In this document: positions 44,065 to 52,128 of the stretch, piece after piece
Numbering within the stretch: position 1 is the stretch's first letter
Layout: every line of letters starts with the position of its first letter
NCBI RefSeq assembly: GCF_039962255.1
Contig: NZ_JAMPKY010000004.1
Span: 372,001 to 436,000 of the forward strand
DNA from: Leptolyngbya subtilissima AS-A7
Lineage (GTDB): Bacteria; Cyanobacteriota; Cyanobacteriia; Phormidesmidales; Phormidesmidaceae
Length of the DNA: 64,000 nt
Direction: 5' to 3'
The notes under the pieces: model-generated
Told to the model about the DNA's origin: nothing
The model's database searches: none
Seen by the model: only the letters and a program-made list of their open reading frames with translations
Position numbers and translations under genes: made by a program

Positions 44065-44147
44065 GTGTAGGTTGGGTAGAACGCAGTGAAAACCCAACAC
44101 CAGACCGAGCTTTGTTGAGTTTTGCAGGCGCGCCACCCAACCTACAC
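44065..44147. repeat. MITE-like element B with 13-bp perfect terminal inverted repeats
   Basis: 83 bases from GTGTAGGTTGGGT (44065-44077) to ACCCAACCTACAC (44135-44147), which are exact reverse complements. The interior has AAAACCCAACACCAG and TTGTTGAGTTTTGC, a second inner near-palindrome. Partial relatives are near 44184, 44880, 46379 and 51040. Confidence 0.9.
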
Positions 44148-44238
44148 AATGGCCACTGCGATCGCGAACCGCCCCCCCTAGGAGAAAACCCAACAAACCC
44201 TTGATTCTGTTGGATTTTCTCTTCATTGTGGAATGGGG

Positions 44239-44655
44239 TTAGTTTCCTATTTCTAACTCAGCTCGTATGCGGTCTTCCTGTTCCCGCAGCTCTGGGGTAA
44301 AGGCCTCGCCAAAGTCATCTGCCTCAAAGATCGGTCGAATCTCGATTTCGTCGTCCTGAAAAGGGCTGCGCTTAACCCAGTCAATCGCTTCAGCCATCGA
44401 CTGCACTTGCCAGATCCAAAACCCAGCTAGCAGTTCTTTAGTCCCGGTGAACGGGCCATCGATGACAGTGCGAGTTTTGCCCGAGCAGGCTACCCTCACC
44501 CCCTTTGAACTCGGATGTAGTCCCTCGCCCGCCAGCATCACGCCAGCGTTAGCCAGTTCTTCGTTAAACTGTCCCATCTCAGCCAACATTGCTTCGCTGG
44601 GCATTACCCCTGCCTCCGAGTCGGCGTTGGCTTTGACTAAAACCATAACTTTCAT
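44239..44655 (-). CDS. YCII-related DGPF-domain protein
   Basis: 138 residues from the ATG at 44655 (MKVMVLVKANADSEAGVMPS), which is the usual family start. The motif VIDGPFTGTKELLAGFWIWQ contains the eponymous D-G-P-F and QVQSMAEAIDWVKRSP follows, as in PhnB-associated YCII proteins. The fold is a dimeric alpha-beta barrel; its biochemical role is not established, and in other bacteria such genes often neighbour sigma factors. None is seen here. Confidence 0.9.
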   Translation of the reverse strand: MKVMVLVKANADSEAGVMPSEAMLAEMGQFNEELANAGVMLAGEGLHPSSKGVRVACSGKTRTVIDGPFTGTKELLAGFWIWQVQSMAEAIDWVKRSPFQDDEIEIRPIFEADDFGEAFTPELREQEDRIRAELEIGN

Positions 44656-45367
44656 GGTGAATCTCCTAATTAATCGATGTTTAGTTCTGAGATGTAGAAG
44701 AAGTGAACGCTTAAATCGGGCGTAAACCTCCATAGATGGTTTGTCAGCGGGCTAGGTCTCAACCCTTAACCCTCTCTATGCGAAGTAGTCGAACCAAGAG
44801 ACGGCAGATCAACAGAGCGGCAATATTTTTTCCAAGATTTAAGCTGTTCAGGGAATGCCTCTGCCACCAGACAGGGCTTGTTGGGTTCTGCTAGGGTGCA
44901 CTCAAGCTGCAAGCTTCATCTGCGCCCTCTACCGGCTTGGCAACTCATTCGTCACGTACGATTCACCCATAACCGCGATTTCGAACCGGCTATGGCATCA
45001 ACTCGCCCCACTTGTAGCTCTGTATAAATAGTGGAGCCAAGCACGCGATCGCCCACTGCGGCCATCGCCACATTTATCCTGCTTTAATTAGCCCCAATTT
45101 CATTAAGAAAGCTTATTAGTTCTTAGGATTTTAGGTTCATCTGGCCTAATTCCTTCAGAATCCTTACTGCATCAATATCAGAAGCTATTGACATTGCCAA
45201 TGGATAATTGCTTGAGCATTAAAAAGTTGGACCGGTAGCAAAGCCTATAACCATTGGCTGAAAAAGCTTCTAGAAAGACTAGTCCTTGAGACGATACACC
45301 ACCTGATCTTGGTCAATACACTTTAAGTAGAAATAAGAGAAAGTTATCTTTCAGGAGAATTTGCTTT
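44656..45367. other. 710-base gene-free region
   Basis: No ORF or RNA was recognised. It holds a partial relative of the AACCCAAC element (GGGCTTGTTGGGTTCTGCTA near 44876-44895) and AT-rich sequence before the 45368 gene. The ribosome-binding site of that gene is CAGGAGAATTT at its right edge. Confidence 0.5.
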
Positions 45368-46231
45368 ATGACGAGTACGAGCAGCAACCAACATCCATCT
45401 GGAATGCCTGAAGAAAGGATTGTAATTCAGGCTACCGACTTCCCTGCTGCCCAATCTGAGCAGACAGAAGAAACTGAAAAAAAACAAAGCGGTGAGCATA
45501 CCGTAGCCAAAGCCGTTGGCGCTACCGGAGGTAGTGTTGCAGGCGCAGTAGTTGGTCGAATGGTCGGCGGTAAAGTGGGCGCAGCCATTGGCGCTGTAGG
45601 TGGCGCAATCGCAGGTGCAGCTATTGGTGATCAAGCCGCTTCAGGCATGGATCAGCAAGTAGAAAATGTGGCGGGCTCAATTAAAAGTGCAGCTGAAAGC
45701 GTTACCCATCAGGTAGAAGATACCCTTGATAGCGTTAAAGCAAAAATTGATGAAACCGATGTCAAAGGGCTAGCTGAGTCTGCAAAGCAGAAGATCAACG
45801 AAGCCGATGTCCGCGGTGTTAGTCAATCTATTCAAGGCAAGATTGATGAAGCCGATGTTCGCGGCGTAACCCAGTCGGTGCAAGGCAAAATTGACGAAGC
45901 GGATGTTCGCGGCGTGAGCCAGTCTATTCAGGGCAAGATTGATGAAGCAGATGTTCGTGGTGTAAGCCAGTCTGTAAAAGGCAAAATCGATGAAGCAGAC
46001 GTTCGTGGAGTCACAGATTCTGCCAAGAGCACAATTAATAATGACGTAGCGCCTGCGATCAAAAACACCATCAACCAAACATCTCAGAAAGCCAAAAATG
46101 CTGCCAATAGCGCAGCTTCAGCGGCCAAGATGTCCCTAGAAGAATCCTCGTCTAATACGAATACGAATCCAGAGGACTGGAAAGATCCTCTGATTGAGCA
46201 AAAGCTTCACGATAATCAAGGTTATCTTTAG
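45368..46231 (+). CDS. Glycine-zipper protein with six 16-residue tandem repeats
   Basis: 287 residues, start supported by AGGAGA 9-10 bases upstream. Residues about 46-92 are a Gly/Ala-rich double helix (VGGKVGAAIGAVGGAIAGAA), a glycine zipper of the kind that inserts in membranes. Residues 125-220 are six consecutive 16-residue units with consensus GKIDEADVRGVSQSIQ, some copies nearly identical at the DNA level; each is an amphipathic helix like those of LEA or apolipoprotein-type proteins. The C-terminus (225-260) is Ala/Asn/Ser/Lys-rich and ends with a polar tail. A perfect terminator follows. Desiccation or membrane-stress protection is inferred by analogy only. Confidence 0.8.
   Translation: MTSTSSNQHPSGMPEERIVIQATDFPAAQSEQTEETEKKQSGEHTVAKAVGATGGSVAGAVVGRMVGGKVGAAIGAVGGAIAGAAIGDQAASGMDQQVENVAGSIKSAAESVTHQVEDTLDSVKAKIDETDVKGLAESAKQKINEADVRGVSQSIQGKIDEADVRGVTQSVQGKIDEADVRGVSQSIQGKIDEADVRGVSQSVKGKIDEADVRGVTDSAKSTINNDVAPAIKNTINQTSQKAKNAANSAASAAKMSLEESSSNTNTNPEDWKDPLIEQKLHDNQGYL
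45740..46027 (+). repeat. Six in-frame 48-bp tandem repeats
   Basis: Units of 48 bases encode 16 residues each (residues 125-220). The inner copies are near identical (GGCAAGATTGATGAAGC recurs), so copy number may vary between strains. Confidence 0.9.
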
Positions 46232-46255
46232 TTCTTCTGAAGCTTAGTAGCCTAT

Positions 46256-46295
46256 AAAATTGGGGAGCACCTCTTCAGGTGCTCCCCAATTTTTG
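46256..46295 (+). terminator. Strong rho-independent terminator
   Basis: 17-bp perfect stem AAAATTGGGGAGCACCT-CTTC-AGGTGCTCCCCAATTTT with following T, 24 bases after the stop of the tandem-repeat gene. Confidence 0.92.
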
Positions 46296-46459
46296 TATTT
46301 GTTCATTGCTTACTGAGTAGGCAGACGAAATTAAATGTAAGCACGACTGACCTTGTTAAGTGCCTGCTCTAGCAAAGTTAGGTTGGGTTGAACGCAAGGT
46401 CACCTCAGGATTGTTCCATTATTGAAAAGGAATAAGGAATATTGTCTGTATGAGCTTTG

Positions 46460-46484
46460 GCCCCCAAACCTGGGATTTGGGGGC
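46460..46484. repeat. Hairpin GCCCCCAAA...TTTGGGGGC
   Basis: 9-bp perfect arms around CCTGGGA, then CAGATCCCCCC. Same style as other intergenic hairpins here. Confidence 0.75.
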
Positions 46485-46640
46485 TTCAGATCCCCCCAGA
46501 ATTGAGAGGCCGAAGGGCAAGCTGTGACATGGTTTCCTCTCATGAACTTGAAACAGCCCTAAGGGTCGTCCGACGCAGAATGGGTTCTGTTATGTTCTGC
46601 TATCGCCACTCAACCCACACAACGTCTGCACTTCAGGGAC

Positions 46641-46665
46641 TATGACTGGGTTTGCTCAGTTTGAT
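46641..46665. repeat. Left copy of 25-bp direct repeat flanking hen1-pnkp
   Basis: Identical to 51169-51193 at 24 of 25 positions and in the same orientation. On the minus strand it reads as the end of the GIY-YIG protein (NQTEQTQS then stop), so it is a copied gene end. Confidence 0.75.
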
Positions 46666-46688
46666 TCGAGGCCAAAACCTCGGGGAAT

Positions 46689-46784
46689 GTGCTGAGATGC
46701 GAGCGCACCTACCGCAATCCATCGGCAAACTATCAGAAGCGCTATGCCGATGCTGTTCAGCTCGAGGCTGAGCAGTCAGTATGA
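46689..46784 (+). pseudogene. Fragment of an MFS transporter C-terminus
   Basis: Translating from 46698 gives CERTYRNPSANYQKRYADAV followed by QLEAEQSV and a stop, matching the tail RSRAYRNLSADYRRRYAETV-QLEAGNS of the 41013-42344 transporter. DNA similarity begins at GTGCTG, but the frame differs just before CERTYR, so no intact gene remains. Confidence 0.8.
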
Positions 46785-47023
46785 GCCATTGGCACAGCGT
46801 CCTGATCCTCAATCAACCCTAAACAGCCGTTGACCAGATTTCTGTCCAAACCTTAGGAGCCAACGGAGCAAAAAGGGGAATATTTTAGGTATTGAGGCCA
46901 GGGCTAAGATAGTTGACGACCTCAGGCTGGAGCCTATTTCGGCACTATCCTGGGCTAAAGAGTGTTGCTCCGGCCTGTGCTGTTTGAAGCGCGATCGCCC
47001 GCAACCCATTCAAAAGACCATTC

Positions 47024-48406
47024 ATGCTGCTAACCCTGACAACAACCCATGGACCTGCGACCGATTTGGGTTATCTGCTCCACAAACACCCCGATCGCTG
47101 CCAAGCTTTTCCAATGTCATTTGGCCAGGCGTTTGTTTTTTATCCTGAGGCGCGGGCAGAGCGCTGCACTGCCGCTTTAATGCTAGACGTCGACCCGGTG
47201 ACGCTAGTTCGGGGCAAGTCGACATCGCTAGAGCAGTACGTTAACGATCGCCCCTACGTGGCCTCCTCATTTTTGAGCGTAGCAATTGCCAAGGTGTTTG
47301 GCACCGCTCTGGCTGGACAGTGCAACCAACGCCCAGAACTGGCCGCTGAGGCTATTCCCCTGACCGTTAGCCTGCCGGTTTTGCCCTGTCGCGGCGGCGA
47401 GGCGGTTTTGCGACAGTTGTTTGAACCGCTGGGCTATGAGGTTACAGCCCAATCGCTACCGCTAGACGACCAGTTTCCCGATTGGGGAAACAGCCCCTAT
47501 TTTGCAGTGAACCTGCACCATACCCTGCGCCTGGCCGAGCTGTTGAGTCATCTCTACGTACTGATTCCGGTGCTGGATGACGATAAGCACTACTGGGTTG
47601 GCGATGAGGAAGTCGAAAAGCTCCTGCGCCACGGCAGCGGCTGGCTCAGCCACCATCCGGCTCGCGAAACCATCACCCGACGCTATCTCAAGCAGCAGCG
47701 TCATCTAACTCAGCTGGCGCTAGAGCAGCTAGGCGAGGGCGATCGCCTTACTCCCGATGTAGCAGAGGCCGTTCAGGCCCAGGCAGAAGAAAACCTCGAA
47801 CAACCGATCAGCCTCAATCAGCAGCGGCTGGCGACGGTGGTAGCGGCCCTCAAAGCGAGCGGTGCAAAACGAGTGGTCGATTTGGGCTGTGGCGAGGGCA
47901 AGCTACTGCGATCGCTGCTCAAAGAACCCAGCTTTGAGCACATTGCCGGAGTTGATGTTTCCCATCGAGCGCTGGAACGGGCCCAGGAACGATTAGAGCG
48001 AGTCTTATTTTCGCCTACGCAGCGATCGCGCCTGAACTTGTTTCAGGGTTCGCTGACCTATCGTGACGAACGCTTGAGCGGGTTTGATGCGGCCGCCGTC
48101 GTAGAGGTAATCGAGCATCTCGACCCTGATCGTCTGGCTTCGTTAGAACGGGTGTTGTTTGAGTTTGCGCGCCCCCAAACCGTGATTGTCACGACACCCA
48201 ATATTGAGTACAACCCTCGGTTTTCCGGGCTGCCCGCTGGTAACCTGCGCCATTCAGACCATCGCTTTGAATGGACAAGGGCAGAATTTCAGACCTGGGC
48301 TACCCAGGTGGCCGAGCGGTTTGGGTACAGAGTCCAGTTTCACGGCATTGGCACCGAAGACCCCACCGTGGGCACCCCAACACAGATGGGAGTATTTGAG
48401 CGATGA
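47024..48406 (+). CDS. hen1: Hen1: 3'-terminal RNA ribose 2'-O-methyltransferase
   Basis: 460 residues. In bacteria Hen1 methylates the 2'-OH of the 3'-terminal nucleotide at a break before ligation, protecting the repaired RNA from being cut again at the same site. The C-terminal SAM-dependent domain has VVDLGCGEGKLLRSL (284-298, SAM loop) and the Mn-binding set Glu361, Glu364, His365 in VEVIEHLD and His413 in SDHRFEW. The N-terminal domain (1-240) carries the bacterial Hen1 N-domain that contacts Pnkp. The gene overlaps pnkp by ATGA (48403-48406), so the two are translationally coupled. Confidence 0.95.
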   Translation: MLLTLTTTHGPATDLGYLLHKHPDRCQAFPMSFGQAFVFYPEARAERCTAALMLDVDPVTLVRGKSTSLEQYVNDRPYVASSFLSVAIAKVFGTALAGQCNQRPELAAEAIPLTVSLPVLPCRGGEAVLRQLFEPLGYEVTAQSLPLDDQFPDWGNSPYFAVNLHHTLRLAELLSHLYVLIPVLDDDKHYWVGDEEVEKLLRHGSGWLSHHPARETITRRYLKQQRHLTQLALEQLGEGDRLTPDVAEAVQAQAEENLEQPISLNQQRLATVVAALKASGAKRVVDLGCGEGKLLRSLLKEPSFEHIAGVDVSHRALERAQERLERVLFSPTQRSRLNLFQGSLTYRDERLSGFDAAAVVEVIEHLDPDRLASLERVLFEFARPQTVIVTTPNIEYNPRFSGLPAGNLRHSDHRFEWTRAEFQTWATQVAERFGYRVQFHGIGTEDPTVGTPTQMGVFER

Positions 48407-51000
48407 ACATCACAATTCCTGAACTGGCGCTGGTCGTGTTGGTGGGTGCCTCGGGGTCTGGTAAGTCGACCTTTGCCCGCAGCCACTTTTTAGCTACAGA
48501 AATTTTGTCCTCCGACACCTTTCGAGGGCTGGTCTCAGACGATGAAACCAACCAGGCTGCCAGTCGCGACGCCTTTGATGCGCTGCACTATATTGCCGCC
48601 AAACGGCTAGCGGCTGGTCGCCTAACGGTGATAGACGCCACCAACGTGCAGCCCCAGGATCGCAAACCCTTAATTGCCCTGGCGCGACAGCATCACTGCA
48701 TTCCCGTTGCTATCGTGTTGAATTTGCCCGAGCGGGTGTGCAGCGATCGCAATCAGCAGCGCCCCGACCGACAGTTTGGGGCCCACGTGGTGCAGCGCCA
48801 CGTACAAAGTCTGCGGCGATCGCTGCGATCGCTGAAGCGAGAGGGGTTTCGCTATGTTTACGAGCTAAATTCCCTAGACGATATCAACGCGGTAGCCGTT
48901 GAGCGGCAGCCCCTCTGGACAAACCGCAAAGCTGAACGGGGTCCGTTTGACATCATCGGCGATATTCACGGCTGCTGCGATGAACTAGAGCAGCTTTTAG
49001 ACACCCTTGGGTATCGAGCAGGCGAGCCTGAGACAGCCAATTCTCCCTTCTGGCAGTTTCCCACCTATCGCCATCCCCAGGGGCGCAAAGCCGTCTTTTT
49101 GGGCGATCTGGTCGATCGCGGGCCGCGCAGCCTAGACACCCTGCGGCTGGTGCACAACATGGTCGCCGCAGACACGGCTCTCTGCGTACCGGGCAACCAC
49201 GACATGAAACTGTTGCGCAAGCTGAAGGGCAAGAATGTCAAAGTCAACCACGGCCTTGAGCAAACTCTGGCAGAAATTGACGCCCTGCCCGCCGACAGTC
49301 GGGATGATGCGATCGCGGCCATGCGCCAATTTCTAGACACCCTGATCAGCCACTTTGTGCTCGACGACGGTAAGCTCGTCGTTGCCCACGCCGGTATGAA
49401 GGCCGAGTTGCAGGGACGTGGCTCGGGCTACGTGCGAGACTTTGCCCTCTATGGTGAAACCACGGGCGAAATCGACGAGTTTGGCCTGCCTGTTCGCTAC
49501 AACTGGGCCGCAGAGTATCGGGGCCAGGCCATGGTTGTCTACGGGCACACTCCCGTCCCAACCGCCGAGTGGCTCAATCAAACCATCGATATTGATACTG
49601 GCTGCGTCTTCGGTGGTCATCTGACCGCCCTGCGCTATCCCGAAAGAAACCTAGTCAGCATACCGGCCCAGCGTGTCTACTGCGATCCGGTCAAGCCCCT
49701 GGCCGCATCCTCGGAAGGTGTCGTCGCTCCCCCGCTCACGGCTCAACAGCAGCACGATGATGTCCTCGACATTGCCGACGTGCTGGGCAAACGGCTAATT
49801 TCAACTCGCCTACAGCGGCAGGTCACGATTCGAGACGAAAATGCGATCGCTGCCCTGGAGGTGATGAGCCGCTTTGCCGTCAACCCCAAATGGCTGATCT
49901 ATCTGCCGCCTACCATGTCTCCCGTAGCCACCTCTAAACAACCCGGCTACCTGGAGTACCCAACCGAGGCCTTTGCCTACTACCAGCAGGCGGGCATTAC
50001 TTCTGTCGTCTGCGAAGAAAAGCACATGGGGTCACGAACGGTGGTAGTCGTCTGCCGTGATGAAACCGTGGCCCACCGTCGCTTTGGCATCTTAAATGAA
50101 GGCATCGGCATTTGCTACACCCGCACCGGCCGCCGGTTCTTTACCGACCCCGGCCTGGAAGCCGAGCTGCTAGCTCGAGTGAACGCCGCCCTGACGAACA
50201 GCGACCTTTGGGAGCGACTGCAAACCGACTGGGTCTGCCTCGACTGCGAACTCATGCCTTGGTCAGTAAAAGCCCAGGGACTGCTGCGCCAGCAGTATGC
50301 GGCGGTAGGAGCAGCGGCCAGCCAGGCTCTGAGCCAGGCGGTAGCTCAACTGCAGCAGGCCAGCGATCGCGGTGTCGATGTCAGTACCCTGCTGACTATG
50401 GGACAGCAGCGCCAGCAAATGGCTCAGCAATATATTGATGCTTATCGCCGCTACTGCTGGCCAGTCAACTCCATGGCCGATCTCAAACTCGCGCCCTTTC
50501 ACATTTTGGCTACTGAGGGAGCGGTACATATCGACAAAACCCACACCTGGCACATGCAGCAAATCGCCCAAGTCTGCCAAAGCGACCCCGACCTGCTGCT
50601 AGCCACTCCGTACCACACAGTCGATCTAAACGATGCTGCCAGCCAGTCGAACAGCATTGACTGGTGGCGCGATCGCACCGCTAGCGGTGGCGAGGGCATG
50701 GTGGTCAAGCCTATGGAGTTCGTCAGCCACGCCGCCAAAGGGTTAGTACAACCGGCGGTAAAATGCCGGGGGCAGGACTACCTTCGCATCATCTACGGGC
50801 CCGAATATTCCAACCCCGAGAATTTGGAGCGCCTGCGGCAGCGGGGTTTGTCTAAGAAGCGATCGCTGGCACTCAAAGAGTTTGCCCTTGGCATCGAAGC
50901 CCTAGAGCGATTCGTTGCTCATGCCCCATTGCGCCAGGTTCACGAATGTGTTTTTGGGGTTTTAGCCTTGGAGAGCGAGCCAGTAGACCCCAGACTGTAG
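48403..51000 (+). CDS. pnkp: Pnkp: RNA repair polynucleotide kinase-phosphatase-ligase
   Basis: 865 residues in three enzyme modules, as in the Clostridium thermocellum enzyme. The kinase (1-170) has the P-loop GASGSGKST (15-23, Lys21). The binuclear metallophosphatase (180-420) has GDIHG (186-190), GDLVDRG (234-240), GNHD (264-267) and AHAGMK. The C-terminal ligase/adenylyltransferase (about 480-865) has the nucleotide-binding Lys540 in EEKHMGSR, DCELMPWS and GGEGMVVKP. Together these heal 5'-OH and 2',3'-cyclic phosphate ends and, with Hen1, seal cut tRNA. Such damage is caused by ribotoxins. It overlaps hen1 by 4 bases. Confidence 0.96.
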   Translation: MNITIPELALVVLVGASGSGKSTFARSHFLATEILSSDTFRGLVSDDETNQAASRDAFDALHYIAAKRLAAGRLTVIDATNVQPQDRKPLIALARQHHCIPVAIVLNLPERVCSDRNQQRPDRQFGAHVVQRHVQSLRRSLRSLKREGFRYVYELNSLDDINAVAVERQPLWTNRKAERGPFDIIGDIHGCCDELEQLLDTLGYRAGEPETANSPFWQFPTYRHPQGRKAVFLGDLVDRGPRSLDTLRLVHNMVAADTALCVPGNHDMKLLRKLKGKNVKVNHGLEQTLAEIDALPADSRDDAIAAMRQFLDTLISHFVLDDGKLVVAHAGMKAELQGRGSGYVRDFALYGETTGEIDEFGLPVRYNWAAEYRGQAMVVYGHTPVPTAEWLNQTIDIDTGCVFGGHLTALRYPERNLVSIPAQRVYCDPVKPLAASSEGVVAPPLTAQQQHDDVLDIADVLGKRLISTRLQRQVTIRDENAIAALEVMSRFAVNPKWLIYLPPTMSPVATSKQPGYLEYPTEAFAYYQQAGITSVVCEEKHMGSRTVVVVCRDETVAHRRFGILNEGIGICYTRTGRRFFTDPGLEAELLARVNAALTNSDLWERLQTDWVCLDCELMPWSVKAQGLLRQQYAAVGAAASQALSQAVAQLQQASDRGVDVSTLLTMGQQRQQMAQQYIDAYRRYCWPVNSMADLKLAPFHILATEGAVHIDKTHTWHMQQIAQVCQSDPDLLLATPYHTVDLNDAASQSNSIDWWRDRTASGGEGMVVKPMEFVSHAAKGLVQPAVKCRGQDYLRIIYGPEYSNPENLERLRQRGLSKKRSLALKEFALGIEALERFVAHAPLRQVHECVFGVLALESEPVDPRL

Positions 51001-51090
51001 GGCTGCGATCAAACGTAAGTTGAATAGAGCTCAGGATCACCCAACACTAGACTGGGCTTGTTGGGTTTTGCTAAATACAACAACTCAAAG

Positions 51091-51116
51091 CCCCTCTCCC
51101 AATTTTGGGAGAGGGG
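51091..51116. repeat. CCCCTCTCCCAA...TTGGGAGAGGGG hairpin, left of GIY-YIG gene
   Basis: 12-bp perfect arms around TT, followed by TTTGGGGAGAGGG. Preceded at 51040-51068 by a partial AACCCAACAC/GTTGGGTTTT relative. Confidence 0.85.
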
Positions 51117-51167
51117 TTTGGGGAGAGGGCATCATTTTCGATGTACCCAACGATCGAACCGCAAGGA

Positions 51168-51833
51168 TTATGACTTGGTTTGCTCAGTTTGATCGCGAAT
51201 TAGGGCACTCCAGTTGTCATCGTTCATAGCGGCAGCCAGGTCTGCTTTAGGGTCGGCGGCCTGGGCTGCATCCTGCTCTTTCGCCAACGAGCTATCGGCC
51301 ATGGCGCGACGAAGCTTGAGCTTTTTAGCTTCGTAGGCTTCCCGTTCCGCAGCTGACATAGCCTGGGTAACGGCTTTGCCCACGGTGCCATCCCAGGTGC
51401 CATCGATATTGCCAGGTGGGGGGCTGGGCAGAGCCGCAATCCACTCATCCCGCAGGGCCGCCATCACCTCTCGGTTCGGGAAGCTAAAGGGTTCTACCGT
51501 TACCAAGGCACAGACTGCCTCTCCTTTTTCGAGCAGATGGCTACGCAACGATAGGGAGACGTTGCGAGAGATGCCAATAAACTGAGTCTGACCGTCGCGA
51601 TCGAGCACGGCATAGACCCCGGTGACCTTGGCATCCTGGGTTTGCTCGCACCAGTCTGCAACGGGTAGGGGGCTATTGCCGGTAGAAGCCGTAGGTGGGG
51701 CGGTAGCTGTTTCAGCAGCATGTTCGTCGGCGGCGCTATACAAAAAGTCGTGGAGACTGCGATGCTCGACGGGGACATTCTGATGCTCGATCGCCTTTGG
51801 CGCATCTGGCGCGTCTGATTTTTCGGAGGTCAC
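51168..51833 (-). CDS. GIY-YIG nuclease-superfamily protein
   Basis: 221 residues. The core is KVTGVYAVLDRDGQTQFIGI with SRNVSLSLRSHL, where GVY and FIG stand for GIY and YIG, then a Glu/Asn-rich helix ending NREVMAALRDEWIAAL. This form is widespread in cyanobacteria and plastid-bearing plants; nuclease activity is not established. N-terminal 75 residues are disordered and acidic; the C-terminal 60 residues are charged and helical (AEREAYEAKKLKLRRAM). The gene's 3' end carries the right copy of the 25-bp direct repeat that brackets hen1-pnkp, and it sits between two CTCTCCC-type hairpins. Confidence 0.85.
   Translation of the reverse strand: MTSEKSDAPDAPKAIEHQNVPVEHRSLHDFLYSAADEHAAETATAPPTASTGNSPLPVADWCEQTQDAKVTGVYAVLDRDGQTQFIGISRNVSLSLRSHLLEKGEAVCALVTVEPFSFPNREVMAALRDEWIAALPSPPPGNIDGTWDGTVGKAVTQAMSAAEREAYEAKKLKLRRAMADSSLAKEQDAAQAADPKADLAAAMNDDNWSALIRDQTEQTKS
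51169..51193. repeat. Right copy of 25-bp direct repeat, at 3' end of GIY-YIG gene
   Basis: TATGACTTGGTTTGCTCAGT and five more bases, differing from 46641-46665 at one position. It includes most of the stop codon and the last eight codons of the gene. Confidence 0.75.
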
Positions 51834-51889
51834 AGGCTTGCCTTGGTGGATAACTAGGCTTCATTATCACGTCAATTCCACCTCTTGTT

Positions 51890-51926
51890 CCCTCTCCCTT
51901 GGGGAGAGGGCTAGGGAGAGGGGCGA
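51890..51926. repeat. CCCTCTCCC/GGGAGAGGG hairpin, right of GIY-YIG gene
   Basis: 9-bp arms (51890-51898 and 51902-51910) around TTG, with a further GGGAGAGGGG half after CTA. Confidence 0.8.
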
Positions 51927-52020
51927 TTGCCAGCAATTTAAACGCTAGTTTGGCCATACCTCAGAGGGTGTTTGGCAAGTGATTTTCTGTAGGTTTAGTC
52001 ATCTGCTGATCCCCCCTGCT

Positions 52021-52035
52021 CCCCTTAAAAAGGGG
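52021..52035. repeat. CCCCTT-AAA-AAGGGG hairpin
   Basis: Short hairpin of another common cyanobacterial intergenic type, between the GIY-YIG gene's upstream region and the monooxygenase stop. Confidence 0.6.
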
Positions 52036-52128
52036 GGTAAATGTCCCCTTTTTGTAGACGCTTGTGGCTTTTCGTAGAGTGGAAGGATTAAGGGAGATCT
52101 TTAGGTTTGCTACAGAAAATAGGACTGT

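Larger units (their letters stand above)
46232..47023. other. Debris region upstream of hen1
   Basis: About 790 bases without a gene. Contents: the terminator above, a partial AGGTTGGGTTGAACGCA relative (46381), the hairpin GCCCCCAAA/TTTGGGGGC (46460-46484), the left copy of a 25-bp direct repeat (46641-46665) and the MFS tail fragment (46689-46784). The hen1 promoter must lie in its last 200 bases. Confidence 0.6.

Noticed and set aside
45740-46027. Regular 48-bp repeats that could suggest a CRISPR array
   Set aside because: They are contiguous, have no spacers and encode in-frame protein repeats.
46457-46645. 62-codon plus-strand frame
   Set aside because: It reads through an intergenic hairpin in the debris region and resembles no protein.
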